From contig NZ_NFLT01000005.1 of the NCBI RefSeq assembly GCF_002161055.1, forward strand, positions 181,994 to 245,993: 64,000 bases of DNA, in the 5' to 3' direction. The DNA is from Tyzzerella sp. An114 (GTDB taxonomy: Bacteria > Bacillota > Clostridia > Lachnospirales > Anaerotignaceae). Under the pieces are notes generated by a model. The model searched no databases and was not told where the DNA came from. It worked only from the letters and a program-made list of their open reading frames with translations. Positions within the stretch are counted from its first letter, which is position 1, and each line of letters opens with the position of its first letter. The position numbers were made by a program, and so were the translations under genes. This document shows positions 53,856-64,000 of the stretch, in pieces.

Positions 53856-54182
53856 ATGGCTTTGGAAATTATGAAAAATATCATCGAGGCAGAAAGACAA
53901 GCTGATGAGATAAGACAGAATGCTCAAAAAGAAGCAGAGTCTATAAAATCTCAGGCGGAAACTAAATCTTTCGAGATACTTTCACAAGTCAAAAGAAATG
54001 CCAAGGCAGAGGAAAAAAGTCTTATAGAAAAGGCTATCGAGGGAACAAAAGATAATGTTAGCCAAATTTTGAAAGAGGCTGATGAGAAATGCAATGAAAT
54101 AAAATATTCGGCAGAACTTAAAATGGCTCAAGCTGTTGAGGCAGTTGCAAGAAAGGTAGTGGGTGAAGATGGCAATAGTTAA
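53856..54182 (+). CDS. ntpF: V-type ATP synthase peripheral-stalk subunit (NtpF / subunit H-G)
   Basis: This subunit pairs with subunit E to form the peripheral stalk of the rotary ATPase. The 108-residue protein is a single long helix rich in Glu, Lys and Ala (for example AERQADEIRQNAQKEAESIK), as expected of the EG stalk. The ATG at 53856 follows AGAGAGGTGA by 6 nt; a TTG at 53850 lies too close to the ribosome site. Its end overlaps ntpI by 14 bp. The order of the nine genes, FIKECGABD, equals that of Enterococcus hirae. Confidence 0.88.
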   Translation: MALEIMKNIIEAERQADEIRQNAQKEAESIKSQAETKSFEILSQVKRNAKAEEKSLIEKAIEGTKDNVSQILKEADEKCNEIKYSAELKMAQAVEAVARKVVGEDGNS

Positions 54183-56097
54183 TATGAATAAGATTTCTAT
54201 TGTTGGACTTGAAGCTGAAAAAGACCACATACTTAAATTTCTTATGAAAAAAGGTTTTGTTCAGATTGATGACAGTGCCTGTCTTGCAGATGATGAAAAT
54301 TATGGTGATGCTTTTGAGAAGGATAGTAGAGAGTCTAGTGTCCTTGATTATGAACAGCGTATGAGTGCTGTTAGTGTTGCCATGGATACTTTAAAGCGAA
54401 ATGTAAAAATAAAAAAACCAATGCTTGCTCCAAAACCTGATTTTAAAAATATAGATAGCGACTATGCTGAAAATCTTTTTAAAAATGTTTTGGATATAAA
54501 TAGCATGTTAAAGGAAATAAATGCTTTAAAATCCGAAGAAAATTCTGTAACCAACAACAGAAATACCCTTTTACCATGGAAAAAGTTTGATGTTAAACTT
54601 AATGAGTTATCAACCAAATACACAAAAACAATATTGGGAACATTGCCTTTATCTTCTAATATTGATGATATTGTAACAAATATTTCAACGGATATTCCAG
54701 AATGTATAATAGTCAATGTTGAAACTGATAAACAGTTTAGATATGTTTATATAACAGCCCATAAAAGTGTATTTGATGATGCTATGGAAGCTGTAAGGGT
54801 TTACGGTTTTTCACCTGTAACATTTGGAGATTTTAAGGATATACCAGAAATCGAAATTAAAAATTGTGACAGTAAAATAAAGGAAATTAATGACGAAAAA
54901 CAAAAACTTACAGAAAGAATAAAATCATTTGGTGATAAAATGGGAGAATTTGAAAATCTCTATGATTACTATATGGTTTTAAAAGATGAAAACAAAATTG
55001 TAGAAAATTTTGTTAAGACAAAAACAACATTCTGTATGACAGGTTGGCTTCCTTCAGATAAATCTGATAGCCTTGTAAAGACACTTACAGAAAGCTATGG
55101 TTGTTATGTTGAAACAGAAAAGGGAAATCCTAAAGAAGGGTACCCTGTACTTCTCAAAAATAATAGTGTGGTTACACCTTTTGAAGATATTACAAATATG
55201 TACTCAACTCCAAGTACAAGAGATGTTGACCCAAGTGGAATAATGGCATTTTTCTATATTATATTTTTTGGAATGATGCTTGCTGATGCAGGATATGGAA
55301 TACTTATTGCCCTTGCTTGTTTTGTTATTGTTAAGAAAACAAAACTTAAAAAAGGACAGGGAAACCTTATTAAACTTATGGGCATATGCGGTATATCAAC
55401 AGCTGTATGGGGCTTTATATTCGGAAGTGTCTTTGGTTCAAGTCTTCCGGGAATACCTGTTATTATAAATCCCCTTGAGGACGTAATGACATTGATGGCT
55501 ATGTCTCTTGTTTTCGGTATAATTCATATATATATTGGTCTTGGTATAAAGGGTTATACACTTTTAAGAGATGGGGACGTTATAGGATTTTTCAGTGACA
55601 TAATACTTTGGTATATATTTATAACAGGCGTTTGTCTTCTTATAATTCCTGTTGTTGCTGGAGATATTGGAGTATTTTCTGTAATAGGAAAATATCTTGC
55701 TATCATAGGTATGGTAGGTATAATTCTCACAAATGGTAGAGCCTATAAGGGAATATTTATGAAGCTTTTTAAAGGAACTTCAGCCCTTTATGGTATTACA
55801 GGATATTTTGGAGATATTTTATCATATACAAGACTTATGGCTCTTTGTCTTTCATCAGGTGTTATAGGACAGGTTATAAATCTTTTAGGTGCTATGGCGG
55901 GACCTGTTGGAATGATTATTATAGGTCTTATAGGACATTCAATAAACCTTTTTATAGGTGCTCTTGGTGCTTATGTTCATACAAGTAGACTTCAGTTTGT
56001 TGAATTCTTTGGAAAGTTTTATGAAGGTGGCGGAGAAGCTTTCACACCTTTTAAATTTAGAACAAAATATACAAGTATAAATGAAGAGGAGATGTAA
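54169..56097 (+). CDS. ntpI: V-type ATP synthase subunit I (a subunit, ion channel)
   Basis: Subunit I provides the half-channels for the rotor ring. The 642-residue protein has a cytoplasmic N-terminal half with coiled coils (about 90-125 and 235-280) and a C-terminal membrane half of seven or eight helices, starting IMAFFYIIFFGMMLADAGYG (about 360). The channel arginine is likely in ILSYTRLMALCLSSG. The ATG at 54169 matches the family start (AIVNMNKISIVGLE). Confidence 0.94.
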   Translation: MAIVNMNKISIVGLEAEKDHILKFLMKKGFVQIDDSACLADDENYGDAFEKDSRESSVLDYEQRMSAVSVAMDTLKRNVKIKKPMLAPKPDFKNIDSDYAENLFKNVLDINSMLKEINALKSEENSVTNNRNTLLPWKKFDVKLNELSTKYTKTILGTLPLSSNIDDIVTNISTDIPECIIVNVETDKQFRYVYITAHKSVFDDAMEAVRVYGFSPVTFGDFKDIPEIEIKNCDSKIKEINDEKQKLTERIKSFGDKMGEFENLYDYYMVLKDENKIVENFVKTKTTFCMTGWLPSDKSDSLVKTLTESYGCYVETEKGNPKEGYPVLLKNNSVVTPFEDITNMYSTPSTRDVDPSGIMAFFYIIFFGMMLADAGYGILIALACFVIVKKTKLKKGQGNLIKLMGICGISTAVWGFIFGSVFGSSLPGIPVIINPLEDVMTLMAMSLVFGIIHIYIGLGIKGYTLLRDGDVIGFFSDIILWYIFITGVCLLIIPVVAGDIGVFSVIGKYLAIIGMVGIILTNGRAYKGIFMKLFKGTSALYGITGYFGDILSYTRLMALCLSSGVIGQVINLLGAMAGPVGMIIIGLIGHSINLFIGALGAYVHTSRLQFVEFFGKFYEGGGEAFTPFKFRTKYTSINEEEM

Positions 56098-56589
<492 letters not shown>

Positions 56590-56621
56590 TAAATAATTTT
56601 TGAAAAGGAGGAAACACTCCT

Positions 56622-57179
56622 ATGGGTAATGAACAGAAAATAATTGACAAAATAATTTCCGATGCAAAGGCAGAGGCTAATGTAATACTGGAAAATGCAA
56701 GAAAAGATGCTGAAATTAAAATAAATGCAGCTAAGGAAAAGGCTGATAAAGAAATGGCAGCATATATTAAACTTGCACAGGCTGAGGCTGAAAAGGCAGC
56801 AGCGAAAGAGATTTCCGGTGCGGAAATGTCAGCTAAAAAAATGATACTTGCCAAAAAACAGGAGATTTTAGAGGAGACAATAAGACTTGCCAAAGATAAA
56901 CTCTTTTCTCTTTCCGGTGAAGAATATGAAAAAACTATAATATCAATGATTAAAAACGCTAAAGAAAAAGGCGAGATAATATTATCAGAGGAAGACAGAA
57001 AGGCTTTTGGAGAAAAGATTGCAGAAGAAGGATATAATGTATCTTTAGAAACAAGAGATTTAGGCAAGGGCTTTGTTATTAAAAAAGGTGATATTGAATA
57101 TAACTACTCTTTCGACTCAATTATAACAGTTGATAAAGAGAGTATTGAACAAAAAGCAGCAGAAATTCTTTTTGGTTAA
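56622..57179 (+). CDS. ntpE: V-type ATP synthase subunit E
   Basis: Subunit E is the other half of the peripheral stalk. The 185-residue protein has a long N-terminal helix (about 5-100; KIIDKIISDAKAEANVILENA) and a globular C-terminal domain with DLGKGFVIKKGDIEYNYSFDSI. It lies fourth in the operon, with ribosome site AAGGAGG. Confidence 0.93.
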   Translation: MGNEQKIIDKIISDAKAEANVILENARKDAEIKINAAKEKADKEMAAYIKLAQAEAEKAAAKEISGAEMSAKKMILAKKQEILEETIRLAKDKLFSLSGEEYEKTIISMIKNAKEKGEIILSEEDRKAFGEKIAEEGYNVSLETRDLGKGFVIKKGDIEYNYSFDSIITVDKESIEQKAAEILFG

Positions 57180-57194
57180 AGGAGGGATTTTGAA

Positions 57195-58172
57195 ATGGCA
57201 AAAGAAAACATTTATCCCTATGCAGTAGCCAAAATCAGAGTTTTTGAAAAATATCTTTTGACAAAACAAAATTTTATACAGATGGCAGAAGCTAAAAATA
57301 TTGATGAGTGTATAAGAATACTTTCAGAAGCAGGGTACAATAATCAAAATCCATTTGATATAAATGAATTTGAAAATGTACTTTCATTGGAGCTTAAAAA
57401 AGTTTATAACCTTATGAAAGAGCTTGTACCAGAAGAAAATTTTGTGTCTGTATTTTTATGTAAAAATGATTATCACAATGCAAAAGTTATTGTGAAATCA
57501 GAAATTTCAGGTCGTGACGGAGATAAATATATTATACAAGGTGGACTTATAACTGTTGATACTATTAAAAAAGCCGTTTTTGATAAAAATTATTCTGAAC
57601 TTCCTGAAATTTTAGGTAGAGCCATAGAGGAAGCCTTTGAAATATATTCAAAAACTCAAAATGGTCAATATATAGATATGGTTATTGATAAAGCTTGTTT
57701 TAAATATATGAGTCATGTTGCAAAGGAAAGTAAAAATACATTTTTGATTAATTATGTTGAGAAACTTTGTGACATAACAAATCTTAAAAGCTTTGTTAGA
57801 GTTTTGAGAGTTAAAAAGAATTTTGAAAACACATTTGAAAAGGCTTTTGTAAAAGGCGGAAAACTGAGTCTTGATTTGTTTGTTAAAGCTGCAAATTCTG
57901 AAAATCCATCATCATATTTTAAAAGCAGTGATTATTCATCTATCTGTAAATTGATGGACAGTAATTTCACTGAATTTGAAAAAACTTGTGATAATTATAT
58001 TATGGATTATGTAAAGAGTGCAAAATATATTGCCCTTACTTTAGAACCTTTAATTGCATATATCTATGCTAAAGAAACAGAAATAAAAACAGTAAGAATA
58101 ATTATGACAAGTAAAATAAATGATATAGACTCAGACACTATAAAAGAAAGGGTGCGAGAGGCTTATGTATAA
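57195..58172 (+). CDS. ntpC: V-type ATP synthase subunit C (d-like rotor adaptor)
   Basis: Subunit C connects the central stalk to the K ring. The 325-residue all-helical protein has the family start YPYAVAKIRVFEKYLLTKQNFIQM and the late block LEPLIAYIYAKETEIKTVRII followed by a C-terminal arginine-rich end. It overlaps the next gene by 8 bp (58165-58172). Identity is helped by operon position, since this subunit diverges quickly. Confidence 0.93.
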   Translation: MAKENIYPYAVAKIRVFEKYLLTKQNFIQMAEAKNIDECIRILSEAGYNNQNPFDINEFENVLSLELKKVYNLMKELVPEENFVSVFLCKNDYHNAKVIVKSEISGRDGDKYIIQGGLITVDTIKKAVFDKNYSELPEILGRAIEEAFEIYSKTQNGQYIDMVIDKACFKYMSHVAKESKNTFLINYVEKLCDITNLKSFVRVLRVKKNFENTFEKAFVKGGKLSLDLFVKAANSENPSSYFKSSDYSSICKLMDSNFTEFEKTCDNYIMDYVKSAKYIALTLEPLIAYIYAKETEIKTVRIIMTSKINDIDSDTIKERVREAYV

Positions 58173-58485
58173 AGTAGGAGTAATAGGCGACAAAGATAGT
58201 GTAATGGGCTTTCTGGCACTGGGAATAGATATTTTTCCTGCTACTGAGGGAGACGAAATTAAAAGAACAATCCATGAACTTGTAGAGAAGGAATACGCAA
58301 TAATATATATAACAGAAAAAGCAAGCCTTCTTGCACAGGAGTCAATAGCAAAATATAAAGATTACCAGTTACCTGCAATAATTGTTATTCCGGGTATAAC
58401 AGGTAGTATGGGACTTGGCATGAACGAAGTTAGAGAGTCAGCTAAACGTGCTATTGGTGCAGATATTTTGTTTAGTAAAGAATAG
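58165..58485 (+). CDS. ntpG: V-type ATP synthase subunit F (NtpG)
   Basis: This small subunit attaches to the central stalk subunit D and modulates catalysis. The 106-residue protein begins YKVGVIGDKDSVMGFLALGID, the Rossmann-like start of the V-ATPase F family, and has IIYITEKASLLAQESI and VIPGITGSMG. The ATG lies within the end of ntpC, with the preceding GGGTGCGAGAGG as ribosome site. Confidence 0.94.
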   Translation: MYKVGVIGDKDSVMGFLALGIDIFPATEGDEIKRTIHELVEKEYAIIYITEKASLLAQESIAKYKDYQLPAIIVIPGITGSMGLGMNEVRESAKRAIGADILFSKE

Positions 58486-58530
58486 AAAAACAAAAAGCAA
58501 AAACAACATCTAGATTGTGGGTGAGATAAT

Positions 58531-60306
58531 ATGAGTAAAGGCACAGTAGTTAAAGTGTCAGGCCCCCTTGTTATAGCTGAGGGCATGAGAGATGCTAACA
58601 TGTTTGACGTTGTAAAAGTGTCAGATAAGCATCTTATCGGAGAAATTATTGAGATGCACGGAGATAGAGCATCTATTCAGGTTTATGAAGAAACATCAGG
58701 TCTTGGACCTGGTGAGGAAGTTGTATCAACAGGTATGCCTATGAGTGTTGAGCTTGGACCTGGTCTTATATCAACAATATATGATGGTATACAAAGACCT
58801 CTTGAGAAACTTTTTGAGGTTTCTGGTACAAATATTCATAAAGGTGTTGAGGTTTATTCCCTTGACAGAGAGAAAAAATGGAAATTTGAACCTTTAAGAC
58901 AGAATGGAGATAAAGTTTCTTCAGGAGATATTATAGGAAAAGTTCAGGAAACTGACGTTGTTGAATGTCGTATAATGGTTCCTTACGGTGTTAGCGGTAC
59001 TATAAAAGAAATATATATGGGTGATTTCACTGTTGAGGAAACAGTTGCTATAATTACAGACGAAAAAGGTAAAGATGTAAATGTAACACTTATGCAGAAA
59101 TGGCCTGTTCGTAAGGAGAGACCTTACAAAGAGAAGAAAACTCCAGACTCACTTCTTGTTACAGGACAGAGAGTTATTGACACATTTTTCCCTATAACAA
59201 AGGGTGGAGTTGCTGCCATTCCTGGACCATTCGGAAGTGGAAAAACAGTTACACAGCACCAGCTTGCAAAATGGGCTGATGCAGATATAGTTGTATATAT
59301 CGGTTGTGGTGAACGTGGAAACGAAATGACAGACGTTTTAAATGAGTTCCCAGAGCTTATTGACCCTAGAACAGGTAAATCACTTATGGAGAGAACTGTT
59401 CTTATTGCTAATACATCAGATATGCCTGTTGCTGCCCGTGAGGCTTCTATATATACAGGTATTACAATAGCAGAATTCTTTAGAGATATGGGTTATAGCG
59501 TTGCTCTTATGGCTGACTCAACAAGCCGTTGGGCTGAGGCTTTACGTGAGATGAGTGGTCGTCTTGAGGAAATGCCTGGTGAAGAAGGTTATCCTGCATA
59601 TCTTGGAAGCCGTCTTGCTCAGTTCTATGAGAGAGCCGGTAGAGTTACTTGTCTTGGGGATGATGAGAGACAAGGTTCTCTTACAGCTATCGGAGCTGTT
59701 TCACCTCCTGGTGGTGACACATCAGAGCCAGTTTCACAGGCAACACTTCGTATTGTAAAAGTATTCTGGGGACTTGATGCTTCTCTTGCTTATAAACGTC
59801 ACTTCCCAGCTATTAACTGGCTTACAAGTTATTCATTGTATCAGGACAAAGTTGATGTTTGGGCAGATAAAAATGTTGATGAAAATTTCTCAGAACAGAG
59901 AACAGAAGCTATGAGACTTCTTCAGGTTGAAGCTGAACTTCAAGAGATTGTACAGCTTGTTGGTGTTGACTCACTTTCTGACAGTGACAGACTTATACTT
60001 GAGACAGCTCGTTCAATACGTGAGGACTTCCTTCATCAGAACTCTTTCCATGAGATTGATACCTATACATCACTTCATAAACAGTATAGAATGTTAGGTC
60101 TTATACTTAAGTTCAAAGAGCTTGGTGATAAGGCTATTAAGGAAGGAATTTCAGTTCTTAAAATTATAAAACTTCCTGTTATAGAAAAAATAGGTCGTGC
60201 TAAATATGTTGAAGAAAAAAATGTTGATGCAGCCTATGATGATATAGAAAAAGAAATAGCACTTGAAATTGATGACTTAATAAAGAAGGGGGCAGATGAA
60301 TTATGA
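58531..60306 (+). CDS. ntpA: V-type ATP synthase catalytic subunit A
   Basis: NtpA hydrolyses or makes ATP. The 591-residue protein has the P-loop [11 protein letters not shown] (about 232-242), the A-specific insertion before it (about 115-190), the glutamate in CGERGNEM (about 258-265), [15 protein letters not shown] and [17 protein letters not shown]. The gene starts 45 bp after ntpG, with a GGGTGAG ribosome site. Its end overlaps ntpB by 4 bp. Confidence 0.98.
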   Translation: MSKGTVVKVSGPLVIAEGMRDANMFDVVKVSDKHLIGEIIEMHGDRASIQVYEETSGLGPGEEVVSTGMPMSVELGPGLISTIYDGIQRPLEKLFEVSGTNIHKGVEVYSLDREKKWKFEPLRQNGDKVSSGDIIGKVQETDVVECRIMVPYGVSGTIKEIYMGDFTVEETVAIITDEKGKDVNVTLMQKWPVRKERPYKEKKTPDSLLVTGQRVIDTFFPITKGGVAAIPGPFGSGKTVTQHQLAKWADADIVVYIGCGERGNEMTDVLNEFPELIDPRTGKSLMERTVLIANTSDMPVAAREASIYTGITIAEFFRDMGYSVALMADSTSRWAEALREMSGRLEEMPGEEGYPAYLGSRLAQFYERAGRVTCLGDDERQGSLTAIGAVSPPGGDTSEPVSQATLRIVKVFWGLDASLAYKRHFPAINWLTSYSLYQDKVDVWADKNVDENFSEQRTEAMRLLQVEAELQEIVQLVGVDSLSDSDRLILETARSIREDFLHQNSFHEIDTYTSLHKQYRMLGLILKFKELGDKAIKEGISVLKIIKLPVIEKIGRAKYVEEKNVDAAYDDIEKEIALEIDDLIKKGADEL

Positions 60307-61676
60307 TAAAAGAATATAGGTCAATTCAGGAAGTAGCCGGCCCTCTTATGGTTGTAAAAGGTGTTGAAGGCGTAAAATATGATGAGCTTGGTGAAATTGA
60401 GCTTTCAAATGGTGAAATAAGAAGATGTAAAGTTCTTGAGGTAAATGGAGATACTGCATTAGTGCAGCTTTTCGAAAGTGCAACAGGTATTAACCTTTCT
60501 GACAGTAAAGTTAGATTTTTAGGAAAGAGCCTTGACTTTGGTGTTTCACCTGACATATTAGGACGTGTATTTAACGGTATGGGTAAACCTATTGATAATG
60601 GTCCTGATATTATACCAGAAAAAAGACTTGATATTAACGGTGCACCTATAAATCCAGCTGCCCGTGAGTATCCTTCAGAGTTTATACAGACAGGAGTTTC
60701 AGCTATTGATGGTCTTAATACACTTGTTAGAGGTCAAAAACTTCCTATATTCTCTGGTTCAGGTCTTCCACACGCTAACCTTGCTGTTCAGATTGCTAGA
60801 CAGGCTAAAGTTAGAGGTACAGACTCAAAATTCGCCGTTGTATTCGCTGCTGTAGGTATCACTTTTGAGGACGCTGAATTCTTCATAAGCGATTTTAAAC
60901 AGACAGGTGCCATTGACCGTTCTGTTGTCTTTGTAAACCTTGCCAATGACCCAGCTGTTGAGCGTGTTTGTACACCTCGTATGGCTCTTACTGCTGCTGA
61001 ATATCTTGCTTTTGAACAGGGTATGCACGTTCTTGTAATTATTACAGATATTACAAACTATGCTGAGGCTTTACGTGAAGTTTCTGCTGCCAAAAAAGAA
61101 GTTCCGGGACGTCGTGGTTATCCGGGTTATCTTTACACTGACCTTGCTACTATGTATGAGAGAGCTGGAAAGATTAAAGGTAAAGAAGGTTCAATTACAA
61201 TGATACCTATTCTTACAATGCCTGAAGACGACAAAACACACCCAATCCCTGACCTTACAGGATATATTACAGAGGGACAGATTATACTTTCTCGTGACCT
61301 CTATAAAAAAGGTGTTCAGCCTCCTATAAATGTTCTTCCTTCTCTTTCTCGTTTAAAAGATAAGGGTATTGGTAAAGGAAAAACAAGAGAAGACCACGCA
61401 GACACAATGAACCAGCTTTTTGCTGCATACTCAAGAGGTAAAGACGCTAAAGAGCTTATGGCCATTCTTGGTGAGTCTGCTCTTTCAGATATAGACCTTC
61501 TTTATGCACAGTTTGCTGACGCTTTTGAAAAAGAGTATGTTTCACAGGGATTTAGAACTGATAGAACTATCGAACAGACTCTTGAAACAGGCTGGAAACT
61601 TCTTAAAATACTTCCTAAGAGTGAACTTAAACGTATTCGTGATGAGTATCTTGAAAAATATATGCCCAAGGAGTGA
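60303..61676 (+). CDS. ntpB: V-type ATP synthase regulatory subunit B
   Basis: NtpB alternates with NtpA in the head and shapes the nucleotide site without a P-loop of its own. The 457-residue protein has [17 protein letters not shown] where the P-loop would be, the [18 protein letters not shown] block and the [22 protein letters not shown] signature. It overlaps ntpA by 4 bp (ATGA) and is followed by ntpD after 6 bp. Confidence 0.98.
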   Translation: MIKEYRSIQEVAGPLMVVKGVEGVKYDELGEIELSNGEIRRCKVLEVNGDTALVQLFESATGINLSDSKVRFLGKSLDFGVSPDILGRVFNGMGKPIDNGPDIIPEKRLDINGAPINPAAREYPSEFIQTGVSAIDGLNTLVRGQKLPIFSGSGLPHANLAVQIARQAKVRGTDSKFAVVFAAVGITFEDAEFFISDFKQTGAIDRSVVFVNLANDPAVERVCTPRMALTAAEYLAFEQGMHVLVIITDITNYAEALREVSAAKKEVPGRRGYPGYLYTDLATMYERAGKIKGKEGSITMIPILTMPEDDKTHPIPDLTGYITEGQIILSRDLYKKGVQPPINVLPSLSRLKDKGIGKGKTREDHADTMNQLFAAYSRGKDAKELMAILGESALSDIDLLYAQFADAFEKEYVSQGFRTDRTIEQTLETGWKLLKILPKSELKRIRDEYLEKYMPKE

Positions 61677-61682
61677 TGAATT

Positions 61683-62369
61683 GTGGCAAGATTAAATGTT
61701 AATCCAACACGTATGGAGATGACACGTCTTAAAAAACTCCATAAGACAGCTACAAGAGGTCATAAACTCCTTAAAGATAAACTTGACGAACTTATGAAAC
61801 AGTTTCTTGAGATAGTTAAGGAAAATAAGAGACTTAGAGAAGAAGCTGAGGAAGCTTTGGAAAAAGCCTATAAAAGTTTTGTAATAGCTAGAGCTGTTAT
61901 GAGTGAAGAATATATGGGCGAAGCTCTTATGATGCCTAAACAGTCTGTAAGTGTTGATGTTTCTCAAAGAAATGTTATGAGTGTAAATGTACCTGTCTTT
62001 GATTTTAAGACAGAGGGAAAAGAAAAAGAAATATATCCTTATGGTTTAGCTTTTACATCTGGAGAGCTTGACAGTGCCACAGAAGCCTTTTCATTTGCTA
62101 TGGAGCCTCTTTTGAAATTAGCTGAGAGTGAGAAAAGTGCTCAGCTTATGGCTCAGGAGATTGAAAAGACTCGTCGTCGTGTTAATGCCCTTGAAAATGT
62201 AATGATACCTAACTATGAGGAGACTATAAAATATATCTCAATGAAACTTGAGGAGAATGATAGAGCTAGCACAACACGTCTTATGAAAGTTAAAGATATG
62301 ATAGCTAAAAAAGCTATTGAAGAAAGACGTAAACAAAATGAGGGCAGTGAACAAAGCTCTGCTGTCTAA
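61683..62369 (+). CDS. ntpD: V-type ATP synthase subunit D (central stalk)
   Basis: Subunit D is the rotating central shaft. The 228-residue protein has two long antiparallel coiled-coil helices, at about 1-75 ([20 protein letters not shown]) and 130-215 ([19 protein letters not shown]), with a short central beta region. The start is GTG at 61683, 5 nt after AAGGAGTGA. It is the last gene of the operon, followed by a terminator. Confidence 0.96.
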   Translation: MARLNVNPTRMEMTRLKKLHKTATRGHKLLKDKLDELMKQFLEIVKENKRLREEAEEALEKAYKSFVIARAVMSEEYMGEALMMPKQSVSVDVSQRNVMSVNVPVFDFKTEGKEKEIYPYGLAFTSGELDSATEAFSFAMEPLLKLAESEKSAQLMAQEIEKTRRRVNALENVMIPNYEETIKYISMKLEENDRASTTRLMKVKDMIAKKAIEERRKQNEGSEQSSAV

Positions 62370-62394
62370 AATATTTATAAATATGAAATACATT

Positions 62395-62430
62395 AAAACA
62401 CCTGATTTAAAAAATCAGGTGTTTTTTTAA
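62395..62430 (+). terminator. Terminator of the V-ATPase operon
   Basis: AACACCTGATT pairs with AATCAGGTGTT, followed by seven T residues. Confidence 0.92.
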
Positions 62431-62441
62431 TACAAGCTTTG

Positions 62442-62470
62442 TAACATATATTTGTTATGTACATAGAATG
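62442..62470 (+). promoter_or_regulatory. Sigma-K-like promoter of the glycosyltransferase-collagen operon
   Basis: TAACA (62442-62446), a 15-nt spacer and CATAGAATG (62462-62470) resemble the late mother-cell sigma-K pattern MACA-N15/16-CATANNNTA, with one mismatch at the last base. It lies about 40 bp before the ATG at 62510. Confidence 0.45.
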
Positions 62471-62509
62471 TATAAGGGATTAAAAAATCCTTGTTAGGTG
62501 GTTATGTTT

Positions 62510-63586
62510 ATGGAGATAAGCCTTTGTATGATTGTTAAAGATGAAGAGGATGTTTTGGAAAGATGTCTTGAATGTGCAAAAAATATAGCTGATGAGATTG
62601 TTATAGTTGATACAGGCTCGAAAGACAGAACAAAAGATATTGCAAATAAATATACTGATAAAGTTTATGATTTTAATTGGTGTAATGATTTTTCTAAAGC
62701 CAGAAATTATGCTTTTTCAAAAGCTACAAAAGAATATTTGATGTGGCTTGATGCTGATGATGTTATAAATGACAGTGAAATTAAAAAAATAAATGAACTT
62801 AAAAACGAAAAACAAAAATATGATGTTTATATGTTGAAATATAATACTGCTTTTGACGATTATGGTAATCCAACATTTTCATATTACAGAGAAAGAATAT
62901 TAAAAAATTGTAATAAAGCTGTTTGGTTAGGAAAGGTACATGAAGCAATAGTTCCTTTTGGAGATGTAAAATATTGTGATATATCAATAGAACATAGAAA
63001 ACTTAAAATTTCGGATAGTAAAAGAAATTTAAGAATATATGAAGATATGAATAAAAATAATGAGGAATTTTCTCCAAGAGAAAAATATTATTATGGTAGA
63101 GAACTTTTTTTCAATGAAAAATATGAAAAAGCTATTGATATACTTGAAAAGTTTGCTGATGATGATAAAGGCTGGATTGAAAATAGAGCTGATGCCCTTA
63201 AAATAGTAGCATTTTGTTATAAGTATCTTAATAATTATGAAAAATATATAGAAACACTTTTAAAATGTTGTATTATTCATACTCCAAGAGCTGATGTTTG
63301 TTGTGAATTGGGAAATTGGTTTATGGAGCAAAATAATTTTTTGCAAGCCATATTTTGGTTTAAAAATGCTCTTAATTGTGAAAAAGATGAATTTTCAGGT
63401 GGATTTATAGAAAGTGATTATTATGGATATATACCATGTTTACAGTTATGTGTATGTCTAGATAGAATTGGAAGAACAAAAGAGGCTTTTTATTATAATA
63501 ATAAAGCTGGATTGTATAAAGAAAATTCAAGAGCTGTTAAATTCAATAATGAGTATTTTGAAAATAAATTGAAACAGGAGGTATAG
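62510..63586 (+). CDS. Family 2 glycosyltransferase with C-terminal TPR-like repeats
   Basis: The 358-residue protein has a GT-A domain (about 1-170): SLCMIVKDEEDVLERCL, IVIVDTGSKDRT, and the metal-binding motif WLDADDV (about 84-90). The C-terminal half (about 180-340) has TPR-like helices such as YYGRELFFNEKYEKAIDILE. Enzymes of this SunS/SgtA-like type often glycosylate the product of a neighbouring gene. The ATG at 62510 fits AGGTGG about 8 nt upstream. It ends 3 bp before the collagen-like gene, so both are surely co-transcribed. Confidence 0.88.
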   Translation: MEISLCMIVKDEEDVLERCLECAKNIADEIVIVDTGSKDRTKDIANKYTDKVYDFNWCNDFSKARNYAFSKATKEYLMWLDADDVINDSEIKKINELKNEKQKYDVYMLKYNTAFDDYGNPTFSYYRERILKNCNKAVWLGKVHEAIVPFGDVKYCDISIEHRKLKISDSKRNLRIYEDMNKNNEEFSPREKYYYGRELFFNEKYEKAIDILEKFADDDKGWIENRADALKIVAFCYKYLNNYEKYIETLLKCCIIHTPRADVCCELGNWFMEQNNFLQAIFWFKNALNCEKDEFSGGFIESDYYGYIPCLQLCVCLDRIGRTKEAFYYNNKAGLYKENSRAVKFNNEYFENKLKQEV

Positions 63587-63589
63587 CTT

Positions 63590-64000
<411 letters not shown>

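Overview
The window looks like chromosomal core DNA of a very AT-rich, endospore-forming, anaerobic Firmicute of class Clostridia. The evidence is sporulation genes (spoIVB, spo0A, ylbJ, an alpha/beta SASP, a collagen-like spore-surface candidate), a pta-ackA acetate pathway, a complete Na+-type V-ATPase operon in place of an F-ATPase, a lysine riboswitch, and a DUF6465-like protein of the kind common in Lachnospirales. The family-level placement is inference. No tRNA, rRNA, IS element, prophage or CRISPR array was seen.

Layout. 1-4499 (minus strand): an M50-like membrane protein, scpA, scpB, a D-Ala-D-Ala carboxypeptidase and spoIVB (cut by the left edge). 4955-5737: spo0A, facing rqcH (5784-7571) across a bidirectional terminator. 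7728-28997: the conserved Firmicute housekeeping block on the plus strand (yicC, remA, gmk, rpoZ, priA, def, fmt, yugP-like, rsmB, rlmN, PP2C phosphatase, PASTA kinase, rsgA, rpe, thiN, a 47-residue membrane protein, rpmB on the minus strand, asp23-like, fakA-like, recG, rsmD, coaD, a coiled-coil gene). 29001-31399: ylbJ and tmcAL on the minus strand. 31587-32609: an orphan histidine phosphotransfer/kinase protein behind a sigma-H-like promoter. 32761-37913: pta, ackA, yceD, rpmF, plsX, acpP, rnc. 38002-43056: a LexA-box promoter driving a 46-residue membrane microprotein, uvrB and uvrA. 43221-45365: small genes (orphan, tandem OB-fold protein, DUF6465-like, CobO-like ATPase). 45430-48548: asd-dapA-dapB behind a lysine riboswitch with its own promoter and terminator. 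48691-51072: an SASP gene with a sigma-G-like promoter, a methyltransferase, hslO and a Nudix gene that seems to start with AUA. 51127-53301: a HAD phosphatase and a ROK regulator. 53856-62369: ntpFIKECGABD. 62510-64000: a glycosyltransferase and a collagen-like gene preceded by a sigma-K-like promoter.

How the genes work together. Translation, ribosome maturation and quality control (def, fmt, rsmB, rlmN, rsgA, rsmD, rpmB, rpmF, tmcAL, rqcH) and DNA repair/replication (priA, recG, uvrBA) dominate. Energy conservation rests on pta-ackA and the Na+ V-ATPase. Sporulation functions are scattered, and several have recognisable stage-specific promoters.

Most worth following up: (i) the SOS-boxed microprotein that leads the uvrBA operon and carries a GGSDGPT motif resembling Na+-pump decarboxylase beta subunits; (ii) the minimal soluble CheA-like protein with a near-consensus sigma-H promoter, a candidate input to Spo0A; (iii) the glycosyltransferase/collagen pair with a sigma-K-like promoter, whose repeat tract folds back on itself at the right edge of the window, possibly an assembly artefact.
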